Below are positions 26,169 through 33,298 of a stretch of 33,298 bases of DNA, one piece after another. This DNA comes from an uncultured Gammaproteobacteria bacterium (GTDB taxonomy: Bacteria > Pseudomonadota > Gammaproteobacteria > GCA-001735895), in assembly GCA_913061315.1 (NCBI GenBank), contig CAJXUC010000034.1:1-33298 (forward strand), in the 5' to 3' direction. Each line of letters starts with the position of its first letter. Within the stretch, counting starts at the first letter, position 1. The translations under genes were made by a program, and so were the position numbers. The notes beneath the pieces are model-generated. The model ran no database searches, was not told the origin of the DNA, and saw nothing but the letters and a program-made list of their open reading frames with translations.

Positions 26169-27791
26169 TCATGAACTCAGTTGGTCACGTAATAGAAATT
26201 TTTGTATCTTGCCTGTTGAGGTTTTCTGAATCTTCGTGAATAAGAACTTACTGGGCACTTTAAAGCCAGCCAAATTGTCTCGACACCATTGCCTTAATTC
26301 ATCTTCTGTTGCGATTTCACCCGCCTTGAATTCAATAAAAGCGCAGGGAGTTTCACCCCATTTATCACTGGCCATAGCGACCACTGCAGCCACAGAAACG
26401 GCAGGATGTTGGTATAAAATATTTTCAATTTCGATCGATGAAATATTTTCCCCACCAGAGATAATAATATCTTTCGAGCGATCCTTTATCTGAATATAGC
26501 CATCAGGATGTTTAACCCCAAGATCACCCGAATGAAACCAACCACCAGAAAAAGCATCATCACTGGCAGCCTTATTTTTAAAATAACCTTTCATAACCAC
26601 ATTGCCACGAAACATTATCTCGCCGATTGTGATGCCATCATTAGGCACCGGACTCATGCTTTCAGGGTTAAAAACCTCCAGCCCTTCCAGCGGAAGATAC
26701 CGTACGCCTTGTCTCGATTTGAGCGACGCTTGAGCCGCACTATCTAAATCATTCCACTCAACATGCCAGTCATTCACCACAGCAGGCCCATAGGTTTCAC
26801 TTAAGCCATAAAGATGAGTCACATTGAATCCAGCTGATTTCATATCAGCTAAAATACGTTCAGGAGGCGGTGCTGCGGCAGTAAAAAATTCAACTTTTGT
26901 ACTTAGTTGACGCTTGTCAGCCCGATCGGCTGATAATAATGCTGACATCACTACTGGCGCACCACAAAGATGGGTTACTTTGTAATCAACCAAGGCATCC
27001 CAAATCGCTTTCGGCCTAACCCAACGCAGGCAAACATGAGTGCCGCTAATCGCTGACATCGTCCAAGGAAAACACCAGCCATTGCAATGGAACATAGGTA
27101 AGGTCCATAAATATACTGAATGCTTTGCCATTGATGCCGTAAGTGCATTACCTTGTGCCAATAAATACGCGCCTCGGTGGTGGTAGACAGCCCCCTTAGG
27201 GTCTCCAGTTGTGCCAGACGTGTAGTTGATAGATATGGCATCCCACTCATCCTCAGGCATTAACCATTCAAAATTAGCGTCTCCCTGAGACAGAAAATGT
27301 TCGTAGTCAATTGCTGCCGTTATTTCGCCTGACTGCGGAAACTCAAGATCGTTGTATTCTATTATCACGGGGGTCACTTTGGTCAGCGCTAGTGCTGATT
27401 CGATCGTATCAACAAATTCACGATCAACAATTAGCACCTTGGCCTCAGCATGCTCTAGTTGAAACGCAATGACTTTTGGGTCTAGTCGAGTGTTAATCGA
27501 ATGTAAAACACCACCAGACATAGGTACCCCATAATGGGCTTCTAACATGGCAGGGGTATTCGCAAGCATCACCGAAACGGTGTCACCCCGACCAATACCT
27601 CGCTGCGTTAGCGAGGATGCGAGCTGTCGGGACCGATTATAAAAATCCACATACGTAAACCGTTGCTGTCCATGAACAATAGCAACCTGTTTAGGGAAAA
27701 CGCTCGCCGCTCGCTCAAGAAAAGTTAGTGGTGTCAGCGGCTGAAAGTTAGCTGGGTTTCGATCGAGATCAGTACTATATGGATTAGTCAC
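26169..27791 (-). CDS. AMP-forming acyl-CoA ligase (DmdB-like)
   Basis: This 540-residue ANL-superfamily ligase begins at GTG 27791, with AGAGG upstream. The P-loop YTSGTTGDPKGAVYHHRG, the adenine motif YGLSETYG, the hinge region GWFHSGDLG / IKDRSKDIIISGGENIS and the catalytic Lys528 (STGKIQKFLL) are intact. It activates a carboxylic acid to an acyl-CoA. Length and layout resemble the medium-chain synthetases that include DmdB (3-methylmercaptopropionate-CoA ligase) of roseobacters. Its place as last gene behind a DmdA-like demethylase supports that substrate but does not prove it. Fatty-acid or other acid activation remains possible. It starts 12 bases after the crotonase gene. Confidence 0.85.
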   Translation of the reverse strand: MTNPYSTDLDRNPANFQPLTPLTFLERAASVFPKQVAIVHGQQRFTYVDFYNRSRQLASSLTQRGIGRGDTVSVMLANTPAMLEAHYGVPMSGGVLHSINTRLDPKVIAFQLEHAEAKVLIVDREFVDTIESALALTKVTPVIIEYNDLEFPQSGEITAAIDYEHFLSQGDANFEWLMPEDEWDAISINYTSGTTGDPKGAVYHHRGAYLLAQGNALTASMAKHSVYLWTLPMFHCNGWCFPWTMSAISGTHVCLRWVRPKAIWDALVDYKVTHLCGAPVVMSALLSADRADKRQLSTKVEFFTAAAPPPERILADMKSAGFNVTHLYGLSETYGPAVVNDWHVEWNDLDSAAQASLKSRQGVRYLPLEGLEVFNPESMSPVPNDGITIGEIMFRGNVVMKGYFKNKAASDDAFSGGWFHSGDLGVKHPDGYIQIKDRSKDIIISGGENISSIEIENILYQHPAVSVAAVVAMASDKWGETPCAFIEFKAGEIATEDELRQWCRDNLAGFKVPSKFLFTKIQKTSTGKIQKFLLRDQLSS

Positions 27792-27803
27792 TTGAGAGAA
27801 CCT

Positions 27804-28634
27804 CTATCTATCTTGCCATTCTGGGGAACGCTTTTCGATAAAAGCATTAATGCCTTCTTCAGCATCATGCTTTAACAAATTATCAACCATTACCTGTGAT
27901 GCATAATCATAGGCATCGGCCAGTGTCATTTCTCGTTGATGGTAAAAAGCTTGCTTGCCCGTGGCCAGCGCCATCGACGACTTTGATGCTATTATGGCCG
28001 CCATTGCCATTGTCGCCTCAGTCAGTTTTTCGTCTACAACAACTCGATTAACAAGACCAATATGCTCTGCTTTCGTGGCGCTCACCATCTCACCCGTGAG
28101 CAACATTTCCATTGCCGCCTTGTTTGAAACATTGCGGGACAAGGCTACCATTGGCGTCGAACAAAACAACCCAATATGAACACCAGGGGTACTAAATAAG
28201 GCTGATTCAGAGGCTAATGCCAAGTCACAACTGGCTACCAATTGGCAACCAGCAGCTGTCGCTACACCCGTGACTTCTGCAATAATAGGCTTTGGATGGT
28301 TTACAATTAACTGCATTAAAGCCGAGCAGTTAGATAGCACCTCAGTAAAGTAGGCTTTTCCGTTATCTACCTGAGTGCGACTCGCCGTTATTTGCTTTAA
28401 ATCGTGCCCAGCACTATAGGCTGGGCCGTTTGCAGCCAAAACAATAACGCGAACAGAACTGTCCAATTCTGCATGGTAAAAGGCGCTTGTTAGCGCTGCC
28501 ATCATCTCTTCAGATAGCGCGTTACGGCGCTTCATATCATTCATGGTGAGCCGTAAAATCCCACCTACGGTGGCCTCTTCAAGAACCAAATCACTTTGAT
28601 TTATCGAATTGATATTAGCTTTATTGCTACTCAT
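27804..28634 (-). CDS. Crotonase-fold protein, ECHDC3-like, lacking catalytic glutamates
   Basis: This 276-residue enoyl-CoA hydratase/isomerase-superfamily protein is close in sequence to the ECHDC3 group (SAGHDLK oxyanion loop, GCQLVASCDLALAS, FSTPGVHIGLFCSTP, MVDNL..DAEEGI.AF..KR.P.W). The oxyanion-hole segments are kept. At the two positions where hydratases such as crotonase have catalytic glutamates it has Gln131 and Gly151. Plain hydratase chemistry is therefore doubtful. Thioester hydrolysis, isomerisation or a non-catalytic role are alternatives. It follows the OsmC-family gene after about 100 bases and precedes the ligase by 12 bases. It is not a straightforward DmdD. Confidence 0.88.
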   Translation of the reverse strand: MSSNKANINSINQSDLVLEEATVGGILRLTMNDMKRRNALSEEMMAALTSAFYHAELDSSVRVIVLAANGPAYSAGHDLKQITASRTQVDNGKAYFTEVLSNCSALMQLIVNHPKPIIAEVTGVATAAGCQLVASCDLALASESALFSTPGVHIGLFCSTPMVALSRNVSNKAAMEMLLTGEMVSATKAEHIGLVNRVVVDEKLTEATMAMAAIIASKSSMALATGKQAFYHQREMTLADAYDYASQVMVDNLLKHDAEEGINAFIEKRSPEWQDR

Positions 28635-28737
28635 GACTTCAACCTCACTTTATTAGCTGGATCATTTCTGACAAAAAATTGCTGGCAGGAATCAATGACA
28701 GAACTGACTGGCAGCCTAATTAAATACTAGCTTGCAA

Positions 28738-29187
28738 TCAGTGGATATTAATTTCAATGCTACTGTCAAGTGTATTCGCGATGAAACAATATCGATGCGC
28801 TCTATCATGCATTTTCTTCAATTCGTCATCGCTTACTTCAAATCCTGAATCAAATTCAACGGTTGGATGCAGATCAATTTTAATGACCGACATTTGACCT
28901 TTTGAATTTTTACCCAAATGTGCCACCGCATGATCATTAAAAGAGGCCACTGGCCACTTTGCTTTTGCCGCTAACGCAAGAAAGGTCATTAGATGACAGC
29001 TACTTAAAGCGGCAGCTAACGCTTGTTCTGGATTTGTATACTCGGCATTGCCGCCCCAATCCGGGGCTGCATCGGCTTTTAACTTAAACTGTTGATTGTA
29101 AGTAACATCATGCGCGTTGGAAAATTGGCCAGGCAACAATTCAGCTGACGCTCTTTTCCACACTATATCAATTGAGAGGTCAGACAT
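28738..29187 (-). CDS. OsmC-family protein in the demethylase operon
   Basis: This 149-residue OsmC/Ohr-fold protein keeps both redox cysteines, Cys64 (LSSCHLMTFLALA) and Cys134 (HRYCFIANTL). It contains the PDWGGNAEYTNPEQALAAALSSC block typical of one OsmC subgroup. I chose ATG 29187, which has an ideal AGGAGG ribosome binding site seven bases away. The frame is open 50 codons further upstream but overlaps dmdA. The gene lies 28 bases after the dmdA-like gene and is clearly co-transcribed. It differs from the YhfA-type OsmC at 12706. A peroxide- or thiol-handling role in sulfur-compound catabolism is an inference. Confidence 0.85.
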   Translation of the reverse strand: MSDLSIDIVWKRASAELLPGQFSNAHDVTYNQQFKLKADAAPDWGGNAEYTNPEQALAAALSSCHLMTFLALAAKAKWPVASFNDHAVAHLGKNSKGQMSVIKIDLHPTVEFDSGFEVSDDELKKMHDRAHRYCFIANTLDSSIEINIH

Positions 29188-29215
29188 TACAAGCCTCCTA
29201 CGTTTAATGTAAACA

Positions 29216-30370
29216 TCAAAGTGCGGCTCCAGCCAACCCTTTTTTAGGGTCGTAAAAAGGTTTTGGTACAACGACCACAGGTAACTGACCTGAGGGCATA
29301 TCAACCACTGCTTTCGTTCCTTCAGCACTAAAATCACTATCCATCATAGCCAGTGCAATATTCCGCTTTAGGCGTGGTGAATAAATAGCGGAAGTGACAT
29401 GGCCCACCTTTTTTGAACCAATAAAAAGAACCCATTGTCGGGTATTTGGGCTTTCCAATGCCGGACCATCGATTTCGATACCAACCTGTTGCCGACGAAC
29501 ACCCTGTCGTTCGATTTTAGTAAGTGCAGCTTTACCTATGAAGTCAGCATCCATGTTTAAATCAACCAGACGACCCAAGCCTAATTCGAAGGGATTCGTC
29601 TTACTATCCATATCAGCATGGTAAGACAACATGCCACCTTCAATACGGCGGATTGAAGAGGTATGACCTGGCTTCAGCCCAAGCGGCTCACCCACTGCCA
29701 TCAAATGCTCCCAGAGCGCTTCGCCATGACGGCCATCACGCAGATAGATTTCATAGCCAAGTTCGCTCGACCAGCCCGTTCGAGATATAATCAAAGGAAT
29801 GCCATTCAAATCAACCTCTCGTAGCCAGTAGTAAGGCAAGTCTTCGATTTCATCACCAAACACAGCTTTCATCACGTCACCTGATTTAGGGCCCTGTAAC
29901 TGCAAAGGCGAAACGTCCGGCTCCTCGATGCTGACATCTAATCCAGAATTAATCGCAACACCTTGTGCCCACAGTAAAATATCACTGTCTGCGAGTGATA
30001 TCCAAAAGTGATTTTCAGCCAACCGAAGAAGAATAGGATCGTTTAAGATGCCACCTTCAGCATTGGTAACCAAAATATATTTGCACTGACCAACTGCACA
30101 TTGAGAAAGATTGCGAGGGGTTAACAGCTGAACGAATTCGGCAGCATCAGGTCCTGTAATTTCAACCTGTCGCTCAACGGCAACATCACACAAGATTGCC
30201 CCATTAACCAAATTCCAAAAATTTTGAACAGGATCACCAAAATCACGAGGTATATACATGTGGTTGTAAACAGAGAAACCTTGAGCACCCCAGCGAACAG
30301 TGGCATCAAAATAAGGTGACTTACGGATCTGTGTGCCAAAGCCGACATCGCCAATCATAGAATTGCTCAT
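29216..30370 (-). CDS. dmdA: DmdA-like GcvT-family demethylase (DMSP demethylase candidate)
   Basis: This 384-residue protein has the GcvT/DmdA tetrahydrofolate-dependent fold. DmdA moves a methyl group from dimethylsulfoniopropionate to THF, leaving 3-methylmercaptopropionate. The N-terminal block YFDATVRWGAQGFSVYNHMYIP, VERQVEITGPDAAEFVQLLTPRNLS, HFWISLADSDILLW and SPLQLQGPKSGDVM resemble SAR11-type DmdA more than glycine-cleavage T-protein. The GG-x-L-N110-D111 motif has Asn where T-proteins usually have an Asp. No gcvH or gcvP is nearby. It leads a four-gene operon with OsmC, crotonase-like and acyl-CoA ligase genes. AAGG lies eight bases before ATG 30370. Closely related non-DMSP demethylases of the same superfamily cannot be excluded. 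Confidence 0.7.
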   Translation of the reverse strand: MSNSMIGDVGFGTQIRKSPYFDATVRWGAQGFSVYNHMYIPRDFGDPVQNFWNLVNGAILCDVAVERQVEITGPDAAEFVQLLTPRNLSQCAVGQCKYILVTNAEGGILNDPILLRLAENHFWISLADSDILLWAQGVAINSGLDVSIEEPDVSPLQLQGPKSGDVMKAVFGDEIEDLPYYWLREVDLNGIPLIISRTGWSSELGYEIYLRDGRHGEALWEHLMAVGEPLGLKPGHTSSIRRIEGGMLSYHADMDSKTNPFELGLGRLVDLNMDADFIGKAALTKIERQGVRRQQVGIEIDGPALESPNTRQWVLFIGSKKVGHVTSAIYSPRLKRNIALAMMDSDFSAEGTKAVVDMPSGQLPVVVVPKPFYDPKKGLAGAAL

Positions 30371-30495
30371 ACAGATGACCTTAGTTTTATTTAAGTTAGG
30401 TTGAATAAGAAGCTAAAATAATACTCGAGTTAAATTAATAGCATGGACTTTTTTCTACGCTAGGGCGGCATAATCAGATTGATTTTAAATGATAT

Positions 30496-30513
30496 ACAGT
30501 CTATTTAGACTGT
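30496..30513. promoter_or_regulatory. Perfect palindrome upstream of the dmdA-like gene, candidate operator
   Basis: ACAGTCTA (30496-30503) and TAGACTGT (30506-30513) are exact reverse complements with a 2-base centre. The 18-base site lies 126 bases upstream of the dmdA-like start and just after the Lrp/AsnC gene stop. There is no T-run, so an operator is more likely than a terminator. Lrp-family sites are of similar size and symmetry. Confidence 0.55.
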
Positions 30514-30540
30514 TAGCGAGCAGCTGGATAGAAATATCGG

Positions 30541-31014
30541 CTATAAGTCAATTAACTTACGCTTAATCGACTTCACTTCACGTGTCACGATGTAGGTGTA
30601 AAAACGGTCTATGCCAATATCTTCGATCAGCAGGTTATCGATCAATACTTGATAAGCCTGAATACTTGGTACGATCAATTTCATGATGTAATCAATGCCG
30701 CCACCTGTGGCAATGCACTCAACAATTTCATCAATCTGACCAATGCGTTTTTCAAACCGTTCAAAGTCTTCATAACGATGCTGTTTGAGGGAAATCTCCA
30801 GCATCACTGTTGCCACATTAGCAATTTTACCAAACGCTATCTCAGCATGATAACCACTAATAATACCCGCTTTTTCAAGTCGAGTTAAACGGGTCCAGCA
30901 AGGCGTCGCCGATAGATTAACCTTCTCAGCCAATGCTGTTTTGCTCAAACGTCCGTGTGTCTGGACAGCAGACAAAATACGAAGGTCAGTCGCGTCCAAC
31001 TTAATCACACTCAT
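30541..31014 (-). CDS. Lrp/AsnC-family transcriptional regulator
   Basis: This 157-residue feast/famine regulator has an N-terminal winged helix (about 4-55; LDATDLRILSAVQTHGRLSKTALAEKVNLSATPCWTRLTRLEKAGII). The C-terminal RAM ligand-binding and oligomerisation domain includes ATGGGIDYIMKLIV. It typically binds amino acids or related small molecules. ATG 31014 is preferred because family members begin just before KLD. An in-frame GTG at 31026 would add four residues. It precedes the dmdA-like operon on the same strand by 170 bases, so it may regulate or be partly co-transcribed with it. Confidence 0.9.
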   Translation of the reverse strand: MSVIKLDATDLRILSAVQTHGRLSKTALAEKVNLSATPCWTRLTRLEKAGIISGYHAEIAFGKIANVATVMLEISLKQHRYEDFERFEKRIGQIDEIVECIATGGGIDYIMKLIVPSIQAYQVLIDNLLIEDIGIDRFYTYIVTREVKSIKRKLIDL

Positions 31015-31129
31015 AACGATTGCCACTGTTTCATAAAATCAATTTAATGCAATGAAGTAACAAGCGAAATCATTTTGCAATTCGCCTCGTCAATGGCTCT
31101 GCCCCAAATTGTCAAATGGGAAAATTAAT

Positions 31130-32416
31130 TCACAAATCCTTTTTTTTCAACCTACGCCGATTCATTCGCAAACTAACCAAAACTGCAATAACAATAAAAG
31201 GCACCGAGATACCCAACACTAAATCAATATCCAAATTAACGCCAAACTGTTTCAAGCTCTTTAAAACATAATCAAGTAAGCCGACACTGTAATAACTTAA
31301 TACAACAACTGACAGTCCTTCAACCATTTCCTGTAAACGAAGCTGCATTGCGGCACGTTTATCCATCGAGCTTAAAAGATCACGATTTTGAGCCTCTAAA
31401 TTAATATTAATGCGAGTTCGTAATAAGTTGCTGACACGAGCAATACGATTTGATAATGCTTGTACTCGGGCCGAAACCGACTCACAAGTTCGAACTGCAG
31501 GCTCTAGACGCCGCTCCATAAATTCATTAAATGACTGAGCGCCTTCAATTCTCTGTTCGCGTAACTCATTTATTCGACGCTTAATCAAACCATAATAAGC
31601 ACTCGTTGCCGAAAATCGATAACCACCCGTCGCTGCTATATGCTCTACATTCGCTGCAATTTGACTTAACTCATACAGTAACTGCTGTTCATTCTCATCT
31701 TCACGGTGCATTGCCAATTGCTGAGTCACCAACTCCAACTTTGAATCACAGGTACTTAAATCATGCGAATACTGTCTAGCTAATGGCAGGCCTAATAGCG
31801 CAAGCATTCGATAAGTTTCGATCTCAAGAATACGTTGCACTAGGCGACCCGCTTGACGATAGCGCAAATGATGATTCTCGATCAGAATACGATTAAAACC
31901 ATCACCATGAATATGGAAGTCAGACCAAACTCGAGCCGCACCATCCGACACTTCACTTCCTGCTACAGTGTTAGACGAAAATAACTCTGACAAACCTTCT
32001 AAATCACGATGGCCTTCGGGGGCACCCAAAAGCTCTAAGTTCAGCATAGTAATTACTTCACCCGGCAAGCAATCGAACCATTCAACCGGTAGTTTTGACA
32101 AGGCTGTTTCTTTAAACGGCGTCGAATTGGAGCATGATTCACTAATGGTATAGGTAGAGAACTCCGAATGCCGTTCCCAGCGTAGTTTAAACATAGGAAA
32201 ATCACCTATGTAGAAATTGGCATCTTGATTCGGCCTATTAACGGCGTAGCGGTCGCAAAGCACATTGATAGCATCAAGGTCTTTGCTACGGTCATTCGAC
32301 AACAAAGCCACATGCGTGACCCGTAATGGCGCACTCATCATTTGATGAGGTCGTGCGTGCACCTCATTATTCAAGTGAATACGTTGAGGATGATTTTTTA
32401 AATTCGAAGCATTCAT
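31130..32416 (-). CDS. DUF3422 membrane-anchored protein
   Basis: This 428-residue protein belongs to DUF3422, recognised by HPQRIHLNNEVHARP at the N-terminus, the FHIHGDGFNRILI block mid-protein, and a helical, heptad-rich region (about 215-350). Two hydrophobic segments near the C-terminus (about 358-380 and 396-417) and the basic tail RMNRRRLKKKDL suggest tail anchoring, with most of the protein in the cytoplasm. Function is unknown. No ribosome binding site is evident before ATG 32416. It lies 115 bases upstream of the Lrp gene on the same strand, with only a weak GCGAA/TTCGC hairpin between. Confidence 0.88.
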   Translation of the reverse strand: MNASNLKNHPQRIHLNNEVHARPHQMMSAPLRVTHVALLSNDRSKDLDAINVLCDRYAVNRPNQDANFYIGDFPMFKLRWERHSEFSTYTISESCSNSTPFKETALSKLPVEWFDCLPGEVITMLNLELLGAPEGHRDLEGLSELFSSNTVAGSEVSDGAARVWSDFHIHGDGFNRILIENHHLRYRQAGRLVQRILEIETYRMLALLGLPLARQYSHDLSTCDSKLELVTQQLAMHREDENEQQLLYELSQIAANVEHIAATGGYRFSATSAYYGLIKRRINELREQRIEGAQSFNEFMERRLEPAVRTCESVSARVQALSNRIARVSNLLRTRININLEAQNRDLLSSMDKRAAMQLRLQEMVEGLSVVVLSYYSVGLLDYVLKSLKQFGVNLDIDLVLGISVPFIVIAVLVSLRMNRRRLKKKDL

Positions 32417-32673
32417 AGTATAAATGTAACAGCGTCCTTAAAAATAATACAGTTTAAATATCGCCACCTACCTTCATTTATGACTGATATCATTTTAGGG
32501 CTAATAAAGCCTGCCCTCACTATGATTAGATTAAAAGCTCAATCCCAGGGCCAATTAAGCAAAAAAAAGATCCGTAATAGCTAGAATTCTGTTGCTGTTA
32601 TACCATTTAAAGACCAATTAGTTGAGGAAGACTGAAACGCAAACCCACTCGAGTCTTTACCGAACTATCATAC

Positions 32674-32778
32674 ATGCATGCATTACCAGAATGGGCCCGC
32701 AAGAAACGGTTTAAAAGTAGAGACATAAATACCCATATTTTTACGAAAGGCAGTAAAACATTTACTTACTCAGTGTAG
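32674..32778 (+). CDS. Possible small basic ORF, 34 residues or more
   Basis: From ATG 32674 to TAG 32776-32778 the frame encodes 34 residues beginning MHALPEWARKKRFKSRDI. The frame is open upstream to 32626 without another standard start, adding KRKPTRVFTELSY. The highly basic, protein-like composition could mean a gene fragment or a small RNA- or DNA-binding peptide. No family is recognised and no good ribosome binding site is seen at the ATG. Confidence 0.2.
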   Translation: MHALPEWARKKRFKSRDINTHIFTKGSKTFTYSV

Positions 32779-33117
32779 GCCAGTTTAACCTGCCCCTTGC
32801 TTCAACCAAGACCCTCAATAGGGCATAGAATAACAACTTATAGTCCAGTATAAATTAAATAATAACATTGACCCCACCATTAGATAACTATATATTGCGC
32901 AAAAATTAGGTACAGGGTCTCTTATTTGAAAACTTTATGAGACTTTAGCCATTAAAAGGTTGAGAAATATTTTAATTTAAATCAAGCACTTTAAAAATTA
33001 AAAGCGTCACTTCATATCCAAATTGTCCTAGCTAAAAACAACGATGCTGAGTGGTTGTTCCAATTTAATTCTTTAGAACAGAAAACCCCTACTAATATTT
33101 TTTTACATTGAAAACTA

Positions 33118-33140
33118 CAATTTTCTTTAAAAGAAAATTG
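33118..33140. repeat. Perfect 23-base palindrome
   Basis: CAATTTTCTTT (33118-33128) and AAAGAAAATTG (33130-33140) are exact reverse complements around a single A. Although AT-rich, 11-base perfect arms are longer than expected by chance in a stretch this short. It is flanked by other short inverted repeats. Confidence 0.5.
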
Positions 33141-33251
33141 AATAACCAATCTATTAGCAGAGTGCTAACCGCCATTAATTTTTGTAACTTAGTTACTTTG
33201 CAAAAAAACTATTTCGTTTAATTAAAATACTTAGAATAATATTCTTAATAC

Positions 33252-33298
33252 CTGTCTCTTATACACATCTGACGCTGCCGACGACTCCTTACGTGTAG
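33252..33298 (+). other. Residual Nextera i5-side sequencing adapter (not genomic)
   Basis: The contig ends with the reverse-complement Tn5 mosaic end CTGTCTCTTATACACATCT (33252-33270), the read-1 adapter GACGCTGCCGACGA (33271-33284) and index CTCCTTAC (33285-33292, reverse complement of GTAAGGAG, the S505 index as I recall). The first six bases of the P5 side, GTGTAG, follow (33293-33298). Genomic sequence ends at 33251. Confidence 0.98.

Larger units (their letters stand above)
32417..33251. other. AT-rich right-end region, mostly non-coding
   Basis: About 835 bases contain no full-length gene. One small ORF (32674-32778) is noted separately. The last 140 bases hold several short perfect inverted repeats: 33118-33140, TTAGCA/TGCTAA at 33154-33168, GTAAC/GTTAC at 33184-33196, and AGAATA/TATTCT at 33233-33245. 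It may be the regulatory region of a gene beyond the contig. The DUF3422 promoter must lie near its left edge. Confidence 0.5.

Noticed and set aside
27804..28634. Calling the crotonase DmdD
   Set aside because: Both catalytic glutamates required for that hydratase chemistry are absent and the sequence resembles ECHDC3 instead.
29188..29337. 50-codon N-terminal extension of the OsmC-family gene
   Set aside because: It overlaps the end of the dmdA-like gene, lacks a family match, and the internal ATG at 29187 has an ideal AGGAGG.
1..33298. CRISPR array, prophage or integrative element
   Set aside because: No regularly spaced direct repeats, integrase, transposase or phage structural genes were found, and the gene order is mostly conserved core synteny.

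Overview
This is a 33.2 kb assembled contig from a free-living gammaproteobacterium. Illumina Nextera library adapters are still attached at both ends (1-49 and 33252-33298), so genomic DNA runs from 50 to 33251. By eye the base composition is moderately AT-rich. The lineage call rests on several classic gammaproteobacterial neighbourhoods: ubiI-ubiH-pepP-ygfB facing a ZapB-like gene, zapA and 6S RNA; ilvA/rpiA; rplM-rpsI; coq7, an OsmC/YhfA gene and crp; rpe-gph-trpE-trpG-trpD-trpC; and purE-purK. The gene mix resembles marine Pseudomonadales/Oceanospirillales-type bacteria more than enterics. For example, coq7 takes the place of ubiF and the trp genes are fused to rpe-gph. No phage, plasmid, IS, CRISPR, tRNA or rRNA was seen.

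Layout. Positions 50-2600 hold a loosely packed segment with a DUF2461 protein, a eukaryote-like N-terminal glutamine amidohydrolase, a NUDIX hydrolase and several possible tiny ORFs. Positions 2678-7022 are a minus-strand operon (ygfB, pepP, ubiH, ubiI) for ubiquinone ring hydroxylation and proline peptidase. Positions 7285-8044 run the other way with a coiled-coil gene, zapA and a well-preserved 6S RNA. Threonine deaminase and ribose-5-phosphate isomerase diverge from a shared region with three copies of AGGTAAT. Ribosomal proteins L13-S9, Coq7, OsmC/YhfA and the global regulator Crp follow. The trp operon (19812-14346) joins rpe and gph to four tryptophan genes. A cytochrome c, an RsmC-like methyltransferase, purEK, purC and ahcY come next.

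The most interesting block is 26169-31014. A DmdA-like GcvT-family demethylase is followed by an OsmC-family protein, a crotonase-fold protein lacking both canonical catalytic glutamates, and an acyl-CoA ligase. All are tightly spaced on one strand, and an Lrp/AsnC regulator lies just upstream. A perfect 8-2-8 palindrome sits between the regulator and the demethylase gene. This looks like a DMSP- or related methylated-compound catabolic unit that is not the standard dmdABCD set. S-adenosylhomocysteine hydrolase (ahcY), on the same strand just beyond it, fits methyl-group metabolism, though it has its own strong promoter. The window ends with a DUF3422 membrane protein and about 830 bases of AT-rich, mostly non-coding DNA containing several short perfect inverted repeats.
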